Origin: Pirellula staleyi DSM 6068
Lineage (GTDB): Bacteria > Planctomycetota > Planctomycetia > Pirellulales > Pirellulaceae
Assembly: GCA_945900945.1 (NCBI GenBank)
Contig: CAMDKL010000035.1
Coordinates: 1-42,456, forward strand
DNA length: 42,456 nt
Direction of reading: 5' to 3'
Below are positions 16,097-24,388 of the stretch, piece by piece. A program made the position numbers and the translations under genes. Within the stretch, counting starts at the first letter, position 1. Every line of letters begins with the position of its first letter. Below the pieces are notes generated by a model, which saw nothing but the letters and a program-made list of their open reading frames with translations, ran no database searches and was not told the DNA's origin.

Positions 16097-18115
16097 ATGC
16101 CAAGCAACGTTGTAAAGCGACAGCCTCAGATCCTTCTGACGAAAGAGTTGCTCGCGATCGCCCTGCGATCCTCAAGCGAGTCCATCTTGATCAAGGATTG
16201 CGACGGGATTATTCTTATTGGTAGCCAGAGAGTTGCGGAGTTTTACAAATGCTCTGTGGATGATTTGCCCGGACTCAATTCCTATGACGCGTTGCCTGCG
16301 GAACTTGCGGAGCGAATCAGACAGCGGGATCAATTCGTTATTTCGAGCGGCAAGGCGGAATCGTCCGAAGAGACCTGGGACCTGGGCTACGAAAAGCGAA
16401 CACTAATTGTTTCACGAAGCCCAATTCGCGATGCGACGGGGGTTCATGTTGGTATTATAACTTGTTACACGAATATCTCACCGATCAAACAAGCGTTTCT
16501 CTTGTTTGAACAGAATCAAAAGCGGTTCACCGCTCTGGCGCAAACTTGCCCTGTAGGGATTTTTGAATGCAACCCAGCTCATCAGTTGACGTATGTAAAT
16601 CCGGAGTGGGAACGAATTACTGGGCTGTCGACTCAGGAGGCTGTGGGGAAACTTTGGACCGATTTTGTCTGCGCAGAACAACTGCCACTAGTACAGCATT
16701 TGATGAGTTGCGAGGATTCTTATCCAGGCGGCGATCGAGTTGATTGCACGTTGCGGGGGCGAAATGAGTGCACAGTGGAGTTGTCACTCAATCGAGTTTC
16801 CGACACTCAAAATTTCACAGTGTCCTTTATTGGCAGTATCGTCGATCTCACTTATCGATTAGCCGCCCAGCAGGAAATACGAGAAAAAGCCAATTTAATG
16901 CGGGACCTAACCAGTTCCGTTCCAGCCATCATTTGGCAGCTTTCGGTCGATGGGCTGTGCATTTTTGTAAGCGACTATTTTGAAACCGTGACCGGAATGC
17001 CGATAGAAACCGTACTCGGAAAAAACTGGCAGGAAGTTACCCACGTGGACGATGTTCCAGGTGCTGTCTCAAGCCTGAACACGGTCTTGAGCGAACAACA
17101 AAAATCCGCACGCTACGAGTTTCGGATGAAAGGCAAAGCGGGAGATTGGCGTTGGATGCTTGCCAATTGCCAGCCCATCCATTCGATGGAAGGGAAATTC
17201 ATGGGCGTCGCTGGCCATACTATTGACATCACGGATCGCCGCATTGCGGAGCTGGAATTGCAGCAATACAACGCTCTACTCGAAGAACGCGTCAAGGAAC
17301 GCACGCAAGAACTCCTAAAGGTGAACGATTCGCTGGTGAGCGAAATCGAGAATAGGCAATACGCCGAAGAGTTGCTAGAAGAAAAACGAGCCCAGATATC
17401 GCATTTTTCGCGTGTAAGTGTCATGGGGCGATTGTCTGGCGAATTAGCACATGAGCTAAACCAACCGCTGAACGCGATCCAGAACTACGTTGCAAGCCTC
17501 AGCAAAATCCTTGCATCGTCACCTGCTTCTGACACGACTTCACATGTCCTTTCAAGACTATCGGGCGAGATTACTCGAGCCGCAAAGATCATTCGTCGAA
17601 CTCGCGAATTCCTGTCGACTGCAAAGCACAAGCCAGAGTTGTTGAGCCTGTCGGAACTGGTATTAGATACGGCCGCTATGCTCAAGGGTGAAGCTAGACG
17701 CCGTGGGATGACGATCCAAATCGTAGACATCCATCCGGATGTAAAAGTGCTCGGCGATCCAGTTCGATTACAACAAGTTCTTGTTAACCTCGTATTGAAC
17801 GCTCTGGAGGCAATGGTGGACCATCCCAGTTCCAACAAGATCGCAACGATTGAGGTTAGCGAGATGGCTGATCACGTCGTAATCGCCGTCCATGATTCGG
17901 GGGTCGGTGTGGCAGAATCGCTACAAGACCGGCTATTCGACGCATTTTTTACGACCAAACCAACTGGACTTGGAATGGGGCTCGCAATTAGCCAGGGCAT
18001 CGTCGAAGACCACGGAGGTACAATCAAATACAGAACTCGTGAAGAGGGGGGCAGCTTGTTTATTATTGAATTGCCAACCGTGAGCAAGACTATTAGCGGC
18101 TCAGGAGCGACGTAG
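16097..18115 (+). CDS. Soluble PAS-domain sensor histidine kinase (FixL-like layout)
   Basis: The 672-aa kinase has no membrane segment. Three PAS-type domains lie at about 20-128, 140-255 and 268-385; the last ends with the PAC motif GVAGHTIDITDRR. A coiled coil (about 385-432) leads to the HisKA domain with His452 (GELAHELNQPLNA). The HATPase domain has Asn568 in the N box, Asp600 in HDSGVGV and the GLGMGLA loop (624-630). This is the layout of soluble FixL-like kinases, but no heme-binding residue is claimed. The ATG at 16097 has GGAGG just upstream; an in-frame TTG at 16079 lacks an RBS. No response regulator is adjacent. The last 23 bp overlap the end of the convergent TPR gene. Confidence 0.92.
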   Translation: MPSNVVKRQPQILLTKELLAIALRSSSESILIKDCDGIILIGSQRVAEFYKCSVDDLPGLNSYDALPAELAERIRQRDQFVISSGKAESSEETWDLGYEKRTLIVSRSPIRDATGVHVGIITCYTNISPIKQAFLLFEQNQKRFTALAQTCPVGIFECNPAHQLTYVNPEWERITGLSTQEAVGKLWTDFVCAEQLPLVQHLMSCEDSYPGGDRVDCTLRGRNECTVELSLNRVSDTQNFTVSFIGSIVDLTYRLAAQQEIREKANLMRDLTSSVPAIIWQLSVDGLCIFVSDYFETVTGMPIETVLGKNWQEVTHVDDVPGAVSSLNTVLSEQQKSARYEFRMKGKAGDWRWMLANCQPIHSMEGKFMGVAGHTIDITDRRIAELELQQYNALLEERVKERTQELLKVNDSLVSEIENRQYAEELLEEKRAQISHFSRVSVMGRLSGELAHELNQPLNAIQNYVASLSKILASSPASDTTSHVLSRLSGEITRAAKIIRRTREFLSTAKHKPELLSLSELVLDTAAMLKGEARRRGMTIQIVDIHPDVKVLGDPVRLQQVLVNLVLNALEAMVDHPSSNKIATIEVSEMADHVVIAVHDSGVGVAESLQDRLFDAFFTTKPTGLGMGLAISQGIVEDHGGTIKYRTREEGGSLFIIELPTVSKTISGSGAT

Positions 18116-19298
18116 GCTGAGCCACTTGTTCGTAAGAAAGCAAACTTGTAGCCCCCGAGTTTGGTTGCGTAACAGGCTTCTGGCCCATCGCCGATTGCGA
18201 TGCCGCATGCACTGGCAGCGGTGACATGTTCATTAGGCCTTGAATATTGGATCCGATGGCCCCTGCTTGCTGATAGATTCCTTGAGCCTGCTGAATCGCT
18301 TGCGGACCCTGCTGTGCCATTTGAGTAATGTTTTGAGCACCTCCCATGCTGGCCATCAAATCACGAGCTGGTTTTAAATTCGGATCAATCTGCAGCGCAG
18401 AGCCAAGATATTGCTGCGTCGCGGGAACGTTTTTTCGAGCAAAGTGCAAATAGGCCATCTGATAGTTTGCCATGGCTGGGCTGTTCACTTGATGCAATTC
18501 GGCCATCGCAAGTTCCGCGTTTCCAGAGTCGAGCATTACACCCGCTATCGCGGAGCGATACGACGTGTTTTTTGGATCAAGATTGACTGCTTTTTGCAAT
18601 TCGGATCGAGCTGCTGTCAGGTTGCCACTGCGAGCTTGAAGGCTGCCCAAGTCAGCAAAAATGGCTGCGTTGTTCGGAGCAACGGTAGCCGCCTTTTGAT
18701 AAAACTCTACGGCCTTGTCCTTTTCGTTCTGACGTTCGTAGAGTCGGGCTGTGCTAAGAAGCGCAGGGGGGTTTTGGGGCTCAATTTCGAGGGCTTTGCT
18801 ATAGCTATCAAGTGCTTTGGCGTAATTCCCCTGCGACTCATGAAGCTGACCACTCATGACATGCAATTCGGGACCAACCGATGGCTTTGTGCCTAAACTC
18901 GTCGGGGCCCCTGTCTCGGACGTTGCGCCATACGGTGATGAAATCGCCGTTTTGGCTTTGCCGTATGCTGACGATACCGCAGTTCCCATGGAAGAGAACT
19001 GGCCCTTGACCGCTTGTGCAGTTGATGCGATCGAACCTGAAACACCGGCCGCTCCAGTGGCCATGGACGACGTCGCCCCAGCGGTGCGAGTAGGCCAAAT
19101 CGATGTTCGAGTGCCTGGAGTGGACGTGCAACCCACCATCGAAACCACCGATCCACCAATCGCAAGGACGCAAAGGAACTGACCCAGTTGGATTCGCTTG
19201 CCCGATCTCCTAAACGCTTTGAGGAACCCGGGCGATTCCACATCAGTATGATTTATTTTGCTCTCAAACGCTGACTGGAAATATCGTAAAGTTGTCAT
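18093..19298 (-). CDS. TPR-repeat lipoprotein
   Basis: The 401-aa protein has a long basic N-terminus (about 37 residues), a hydrophobic stretch (38-56) and a lipobox-like MVGC (Cys57), suggesting a lipoprotein. A Ser/Ala/Gly/Thr-rich linker follows (58-140). Tetratricopeptide repeats run from about 145 to 320: SGQLHESQGNYAKALDSYSKAL, LYERQNEKDKAVEFYQKAA, LGSLQARSGNLTAARSELQKAV, and weaker units after that. A Gln/Ala-rich tail ends it. TPR lipoproteins of this kind usually scaffold envelope complexes; no partner is evident. The gene is convergent with the PAS kinase and overlaps it by 23 bp. Confidence 0.8.
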   Translation of the reverse strand: MTTLRYFQSAFESKINHTDVESPGFLKAFRRSGKRIQLGQFLCVLAIGGSVVSMVGCTSTPGTRTSIWPTRTAGATSSMATGAAGVSGSIASTAQAVKGQFSSMGTAVSSAYGKAKTAISSPYGATSETGAPTSLGTKPSVGPELHVMSGQLHESQGNYAKALDSYSKALEIEPQNPPALLSTARLYERQNEKDKAVEFYQKAATVAPNNAAIFADLGSLQARSGNLTAARSELQKAVNLDPKNTSYRSAIAGVMLDSGNAELAMAELHQVNSPAMANYQMAYLHFARKNVPATQQYLGSALQIDPNLKPARDLMASMGGAQNITQMAQQGPQAIQQAQGIYQQAGAIGSNIQGLMNMSPLPVHAASQSAMGQKPVTQPNSGATSLLSYEQVAQPTSLLSR

Positions 19299-19426
19299 AG
19301 ACTAAATCGCTTATTTTGCATCACCGAGAAGTGAGGCCAGTAATGGTATCATACTCACTGCCGGAAAAATTGTTCTTACCGTTACAATTTCGGCAATCGT
19401 CTTACTTGGCCTTGAGCAATTCTTCG

Positions 19427-19568
19427 CCACTGCTACGCTGGCCTGATGAAATCGCAGCCAATAGTTGAACTAACGGCTTCAATACAAGCCCGACGCGCAA
19501 GCGAGGGATGGTTCCGACCCCTCGCTTGCGCGTAGGGCTTGTATTTTCATCAGCCCACTGCTACGCTG
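19427..19568. repeat. Direct repeats flanking element copy 2
   Basis: CCACTGCTACGCTG occurs at 19427-19440 and again at 19555-19568, 14 of 14 identical and 128 bp apart. The right copy covers the last codons and the stop of fliW. The flanking repeats of copy 1 are also 128 bp apart, which makes target-site duplication the simplest reading. Confidence 0.75.
19440..19556. mobile_element. 117-bp palindromic MITE-like element, copy 2
   Basis: Same element as at 14563-14679. The 26-bp inverted arms are 19481-19506 and 19520-19545, here with one mismatch. Inverted outer ends (CTGATGAAAT and ATTTTCATCAG) are kept. It sits 5 bp from the fliW stop codon and could form a strong hairpin in that transcript, so it may now act as its terminator. 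Confidence 0.75.
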
Positions 19569-20004
19569 CTCTGCGAACTGCGGCAGCGTTGGTTAATCCG
19601 AGTGGCATGGCCAAAGGCTGTTCGTCCGTTACAACAACCTGGATGGCCAAATGGCGAGAGGCGTTCAGCAAAATCGGACTCTTCAGGTTGGCGGTTAATG
19701 TGATACCGCTCTTGCTGACGACGCTCAAAATGTAGAGTTGATCTTCTGTGTGGATATGCAACAGCGCGAGCTCCCGCCTGCTTACATGTGCTCGATAGTT
19801 GCGAGCGAAACGACGTGGGCTAACCACTGGAATCGCCACGTTCGACTGAGCGACCGATTGCAACCAAGCAACCTCTTCATTTCCTTCGCTGGATAGCAAA
19901 ATCCAATGACGGCAGGTCTCAAACCCGATCAGGCCATGCGGCATTAGCAGCATATCAGAGGACTGAATATCGATTTTTCCGAAACGTGAAGATTGAATTT
20001 GCAT
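19561..20004 (-). CDS. fliW: Flagellar assembly factor FliW
   Basis: The 147-aa protein is full length for FliW, the cytoplasmic chaperone-like protein that binds flagellin and antagonises the RNA-binding regulator CsrA. Visible family features: FGKIDIQSSDMLLMPHGLIGFE near the N-terminus, the HWILL and VAWLQSV strands, and the ITANLK/SPILLN-type segment (here ITLTANLKSPILLNASR, about 100-116) with LAIQVVV after it. fliW is usually followed by csrA; here the downstream side holds the palindromic element and a TPR gene. The ATG at 20004 gives the expected N-terminus. The organism is therefore probably flagellated at some stage of its life cycle. Confidence 0.9.
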   Translation of the reverse strand: MQIQSSRFGKIDIQSSDMLLMPHGLIGFETCRHWILLSSEGNEEVAWLQSVAQSNVAIPVVSPRRFARNYRAHVSRRELALLHIHTEDQLYILSVVSKSGITLTANLKSPILLNASRHLAIQVVVTDEQPLAMPLGLTNAAAVRRAA

Positions 20005-20035
20005 AACGTCACCGTGGACCTAAATTCTACCGATG

Positions 20036-20044
20036 TGGTACAAT
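20036..20044 (+). promoter_or_regulatory. Extended -10 promoter element before prfB
   Basis: TGGTACAAT (TGn plus TACAAT at 20039-20044) is an extended -10 box. It would start transcription near 20051, leaving a leader of about 93 bases before the prfB ATG at 20144. No clear -35. Confidence 0.35.
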
Positions 20045-20143
20045 CGTCACCATCGGCAAGTCGTAACTGGCCGCGTGAGTCTAAATTGGACTCGCACCCG
20101 TTTTTCCAATCCTACCCATTGCCGTTTTCCCAATTTCAGTCAA

Positions 20144-21254
20144 ATGAGTGATAGCAATCTACTAAGTCGTATTAAAGCGGTCCGTGTTCGTCTAGTTCCA
20201 CTACGAGACGGTCTTTGACTACGCTAACAAGGTTTCGCAAATTGAAAAACTAGACGCTCATATGGCCAGCCCCACGTTTTGGGACAGTTCTGAAAAAGCG
20301 CAAGAGACCGTCCAGCAACTAAAAAGTCTTCGGTCAGTGGCAGAACCGTTGCGATTTGCGATCCAGTCTTGCGACGATTTGACCGAGCTAGCGAGCATGC
20401 TCGCCGACGATCCTGCGGTTGCAATTGAGGTTGAAACCGAGATTACCAAGCTCGAGGTCGCTATTGATCAATTGGAGTTGAAAGCGCTTCTGAGTGGCCC
20501 CATGGACGAGTTCGGTGCCATCCTCTCGGTTCATGCCCGCGAAGGGGGGCTGGATGCCAACGATTGGGCCGAGATGCTTTTGGGCATGTACATTTCATGG
20601 GCTCAGAAGAATGGCTGTTCCGCCGAGTTGGTCGATCGATGCGATAACGAGGGAGCTGGGATCACTCAAGCCACAGTCATCATTCGCGGGCCTTCAGCTT
20701 ATGGATATCTCAAGGGTGAAGAGGGCATCCATCGATTGGTTCGAATCAGTCCGTACAATGCAGAGAGCAAGCGACAGACTAGTTTTGTCGCCGTGGATGT
20801 TTCGCCAGAAGTTAGCGACTCAGTGGAAATAGAGATAGCCGAAAAGGACGTACGTGAAGATGTCTATCGCGCGTCGGGTGCTGGCGGCCAACACGTAAAT
20901 AAAACGAGCTCGGCGATTCGGCTGACGCACCTGCCTTCCGGCATTGTCGCCCAATGCCAGAGCGACAGGAGCCAGCACAAGAATCGGGCGCAGGCGTGGA
21001 AGATGTTGCGAGCTCGAATGGCCCGTGTTGAAGAGGAAAAGCAAGAAGCGGAACAAGCAATCAAGTATCAGAACAAGACGGTTACTGGGTTTGGTTCGCA
21101 AATACGCAACTATTTCCTGCACCCGGATCAACGCGTAAAGGACTCACGCACAGGATTTCAAATCGGAAATTTTCATGCTGTTCTTGGCGGGGAGCTTCAA
21201 GGATTTCTGGAGTCGTTTCTCAAGTACAAGATGGTCAAAGAGGCCGGTCAATAG
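20144..21254 (+). CDS. prfB: Peptide chain release factor 2 (programmed +1 frameshift)
   Basis: RF2 ends translation at UGA and UAA. The reading frame is split. A 24-codon first part starts at ATG 20144 and stops at TGA 20216-20218; after a +1 shift at CTT-TGA-C it continues from GAC 20217 to 21254. The joined product is 369 aa and keeps the expected Leu-Asp-Tyr junction. Catalytic GGQ is at 247-249 (SGAGGQHVN). The anticodon-like tripeptide at 202-204 is Ser-Pro-Tyr in RISPYNAESKRQTSF, whereas E. coli RF2 has Ser-Pro-Phe at 205-207. Starting at the internal ATG 20262, as a simple gene caller would, loses 39 residues. The gene is divergent from fliW. Confidence 0.95.
20213..20219 (+). promoter_or_regulatory. 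prfB autoregulatory +1 frameshift site
   Basis: CTTTGAC with the in-frame TGA at 20216-20218. When RF2 is scarce, slow reading of UGA lets the ribosome slip from CUU to UUU and continue. The E. coli SD-like AGGGGG spacer is absent; GAGACGG stands in its place. The same heptamer is found in most bacterial prfB genes. Confidence 0.92.
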
Positions 21255-21363
21255 AAAGTGCGTCACGAGGATTCTATTTCCCAATGGAATATTTTAGTTA
21301 TACTAGCGGGAGTTTGATACTACAGCCCAGTCCTGCCGTACGAATTCCCACCCCCTTCCCAAT

Positions 21364-23031
21364 ATGCCTCGCACGATTGTTCATTGCCTCGTACTTGTTG
21401 CTTTTTTGACTCATTGCGGCGTTTTGATTGCATCTCCACAGGACATACCTGAAGCGGCCAAGCAACTGGGAGTTGTTGCGAAGCCTTTCGGAACGTGGCC
21501 GTCGATACCCGTTGGACTCGATACGACACAGGTGATTGATCTTGCGATTGAGCATGGCTGGCGAACGCAATCGCTTGTGAGCGCCAACGCGGTGGACGAT
21601 TCAACATTTGCTCGACGTCTGTTTCTTGATTGCGTTGGGAGGGTTCCTCGCCCGAAAGAACTGCAGGACTTCTTGACGCAGACTGCCAGTACCAAACGAG
21701 CCGAATTGATCGATCGACTCTTAGTCAGTGATGAACATGCCGAACACCTAGCCGAAGTGCTGGACGCGATCTTGATCGGAAGAACCAATGTCGACCAAGT
21801 CAAGAAGCGTACTGACGCAGGTTGGATGACTTACTTAAGAAATGCGGTGCATTTCAATCGTCCATGGAACCATGTTGCGCGCGAGATGGTGCTTGCACGA
21901 TCGACCCGCACGGACGTACGTGGAGCCTCATGGTATTTGTACTCCCGCAAGGACAAACATCAAGACATTGCGGAAGCGGTGTCCAAGGACATTTTTGGCG
22001 TTCGAATCGATTGCGCCCAGTGTCATGACCATCCACTGGCCGACGAGATCAAACAGAAGCATTACTGGGGACTCGTCGCTTTTTTTAATCGATCAAAAAA
22101 CGTCGACACACCCCAGGGGCCGCGAATTTCCGAATCAGCCATCGGAGGATTTTCGGATTTCAGTAACTTAGAGGGCGAGTCATTGCCTAACGAACTACGC
22201 TATCTCGAAGATCGTTATGTCGAGGAGCCTCGACCTGCCAAGGATGTCAAGGAAGTTGAAAGCGATGACCTCTACGATGCTATAGGCGACATCGATCCCA
22301 AGGTGCCGAAATTTTCTCGCCGCGAGCAGTTTGTAGAAAAAGTCTTATCGGATCATCCGTTGCTTGGCAAAGCCATGGTGAATCGGCTATGGGGTTGGAT
22401 GATGGGCCGAGGATTGGTCCATCCGGTTGATTCACTAGATTCTTTTCATCCGGCAAGCCATCCTGAGCTACTCGATTGGCTTTCTCGCGATTTCGCAGCG
22501 TCGGGCTATGACGTTCGCCGGTTGATAAAATCGTTGGCTTCCACTCGAGCCTATCAGCTAGCGTCCGCCAACACTGGCAGCACCGATCCCAAGTGGTTCG
22601 CGACTGCATTGCCCAAGCCGCTTACCGCGGAGATGCTGCAACGGTCGATGTTGGTAGTCCTCGATCCCGTGAACCCAAGCCATTGGAACGCAATGGATCA
22701 ACGGGTCGACTTTGCAAATCTCTTTCCCGATGTATTAACAGAGGAATCGATTGCAAACGTTGCGCAAGGGCTGTTGCTTTCCAATGGCAAAACAATCAGC
22801 GACCTGGTCTCGATGACGCATTCTCGTTTCCTGCGGAGTATCGCGAACGTGACAGACAACACATCGGTAGTGGATAGTCTTTTCGACGGCATCCTTGGGC
22901 GCAAACCCGATGCCGACGAAGTTATTTACTGCAGCGGCTATATTAACCATCGAATTGAAAATCGCGATCAAGCGATCGAGAGCTTAGCCTGGGCGCTGAT
23001 CACCAGTGCTGAATTTAGATTCAATCATTGA
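21364..23031 (+). CDS. DUF1549/DUF1553 secreted protein
   Basis: The 555-aa protein has an N-terminal signal peptide (to about residue 24). DUF1549 covers about 60-245: FARRLFLDCVGRVPRPKEL, YLRNAVHFNRPWNHVAREM, and a CAQCH motif at 217-221 followed by DHP. DUF1553 covers about 320-555: FVEKVLSDHPLLGKAMVNRLWGW, GLVHPVDSLDSFHPASHP, DVRRLIKSLASTRAYQLAS. The pair is one of the most expanded in planctomycetes and is nearly always linked to DUF1501, as here 8 bp downstream. CxxCH could hold a heme, but one motif alone is weak proof. An extracellular oxidative or hydrolytic role on polymers has been suggested for the group and is not shown here. The N-terminal cytochrome-like domain present in some relatives is missing. 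Confidence 0.92.
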   Translation: MPRTIVHCLVLVAFLTHCGVLIASPQDIPEAAKQLGVVAKPFGTWPSIPVGLDTTQVIDLAIEHGWRTQSLVSANAVDDSTFARRLFLDCVGRVPRPKELQDFLTQTASTKRAELIDRLLVSDEHAEHLAEVLDAILIGRTNVDQVKKRTDAGWMTYLRNAVHFNRPWNHVAREMVLARSTRTDVRGASWYLYSRKDKHQDIAEAVSKDIFGVRIDCAQCHDHPLADEIKQKHYWGLVAFFNRSKNVDTPQGPRISESAIGGFSDFSNLEGESLPNELRYLEDRYVEEPRPAKDVKEVESDDLYDAIGDIDPKVPKFSRREQFVEKVLSDHPLLGKAMVNRLWGWMMGRGLVHPVDSLDSFHPASHPELLDWLSRDFAASGYDVRRLIKSLASTRAYQLASANTGSTDPKWFATALPKPLTAEMLQRSMLVVLDPVNPSHWNAMDQRVDFANLFPDVLTEESIANVAQGLLLSNGKTISDLVSMTHSRFLRSIANVTDNTSVVDSLFDGILGRKPDADEVIYCSGYINHRIENRDQAIESLAWALITSAEFRFNH

Positions 23032-23039
23032 AGTAAGCT

Positions 23040-24377
23040 ATGTCCAATCATCCTGAGACCGAAAAAATGTTGAATGCCCCCTGTGGCAGCGTCGACCATC
23101 GATTGCATCGGCGATTGTTTCTGCAGGGGAGCATGGCTGGGGCCGCGTCGGTGGCGAGTTTTCAGAGTTTGTTCAGTGTTCCTGCATTTGCTAATTCCGC
23201 ACACAGTCGCGGCAAACGTTGCATCTTACTCTGGTTGTGTGGAGCACCTAGCCAATTCGAAACTTGGGATCCTAAGCCGGGGCGTCCTTCCGGAGGTCCG
23301 TTCAGTTCGATCCCAACGTCGATTCCGGGCGTGCATATCAGTGAGTTAATGCCGCGAACCGCCACGATCATGGACCAGCTAACCGTGGTGCGTTCGATGT
23401 CGACTGAGCCCAAAGAGCACTTCCAAGCGATCGACATGCTGACCCGCGGTGAAGCACCTCGGCCTCCGTTTACTCGCCCCATCTTTGGGTCCGTCCTTGC
23501 AAAGCAACTTGGGCAGCTGGACAGCCCTGTGCCCCAGTTCGTTCTGCTCGACCCATGTCCCGAGGGAAATGAGTTCAAGGCGTTCAAGGCAGCCAATTGG
23601 GCTGGTTGGTTGGGCGCCGAATACGGTCCGGTTCGGGTCGGAGGCAAATATCGACTCGAGAACGTGGGTCTTCCAGAGGGAATGACAGCTGCTGACCATA
23701 GCGAGCGCGAGGCCCTTCGTGCTTTCCTTAGTCGCAAGTTTGTCAACGATCATCAAAACCCGGCTGTCCAATCTTACAATTCGGTCTTTGAACGAGTGAA
23801 GGGGCTAATGAAATCGGCTCCTTTGTTCGACTTAAGCAAGCTTCCAGAATCGGACCGTGCGCGCTACGGGCCAGGGATTTTTGGAATGCATACTTTGCTG
23901 GCTCGGCATTTAGTAGAGAACGGTTCGACATTTGTCATGGTGGCCAACGGGATGCCGTGGGACTGTCACGTATTCAACCACGAGACTCATCAGATGTTGG
24001 TTCCAGAAATGGACCGAATCGTTTTCCAATTGATCAACGATTTAAAGGCACGCGGTATGCTGGACGATACGCTCGTGTTAGTTATGGGAGAGTTTGGTCG
24101 AACCCCCTGGCTCAATGAGGCCCGCGGTCGAGATCATTACCCCAACGCTTGGAGCATAGCCATGGCCGGTTGCGGCTTAAAGCCTGGCGCAGTCTATGGT
24201 GCGACGGACGAAAATGGTGTGGCGGTTTCGGACAATCCGGTCGATCAACGACGTTTGTTTGCGACCATTTACGCTGCGCTTGGTCTGGACCCACATGATT
24301 CGTACGACTTGCCCGGTTTCCCCACTTTTCATCGCGTTGAAGGTGATGCAGCTCCCCTTTCTGAACTGCTCGCTTGA
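23040..24377 (+). CDS. DUF1501 protein with Tat-type signal
   Basis: The 445-aa protein carries a twin-arginine-like leader, HRRLFLQGSMAGAASVASF (about residues 22-40), so it is probably exported folded. The family belongs to the alkaline phosphatase/sulfatase superfamily by fold. CILLWLCGAPSQFETWDPKPG, GVHISELMPRTATIMDQLTVVRSM, LVLVMGEFGRTPWLN and GRDHYPNAWSIAMAGCGLKPG are the usual conserved blocks. It starts 8 bp after the DUF1549/DUF1553 gene, the standard arrangement. The two proteins presumably act together on an external substrate that has not been identified. The stop lies 11 bp before the WD40 gene ATG. Confidence 0.93.
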   Translation: MSNHPETEKMLNAPCGSVDHRLHRRLFLQGSMAGAASVASFQSLFSVPAFANSAHSRGKRCILLWLCGAPSQFETWDPKPGRPSGGPFSSIPTSIPGVHISELMPRTATIMDQLTVVRSMSTEPKEHFQAIDMLTRGEAPRPPFTRPIFGSVLAKQLGQLDSPVPQFVLLDPCPEGNEFKAFKAANWAGWLGAEYGPVRVGGKYRLENVGLPEGMTAADHSEREALRAFLSRKFVNDHQNPAVQSYNSVFERVKGLMKSAPLFDLSKLPESDRARYGPGIFGMHTLLARHLVENGSTFVMVANGMPWDCHVFNHETHQMLVPEMDRIVFQLINDLKARGMLDDTLVLVMGEFGRTPWLNEARGRDHYPNAWSIAMAGCGLKPGAVYGATDENGVAVSDNPVDQRRLFATIYAALGLDPHDSYDLPGFPTFHRVEGDAAPLSELLA

Positions 24378-24388
24378 TTGAAATTGAA

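Noticed and set aside
5410-18115. FixJ-like regulator and FixL-like kinase considered as a pair
   Set aside because: They lie 10 kb apart on opposite strands with unrelated genes between; no evidence of partnership beyond family type.
19306-19446. 47-codon open frame with a hydrophobic stretch (+) before the palindromic element
   Set aside because: Has no start codon, lies antisense to the TPR gene's promoter region, and ends by chance inside the element.
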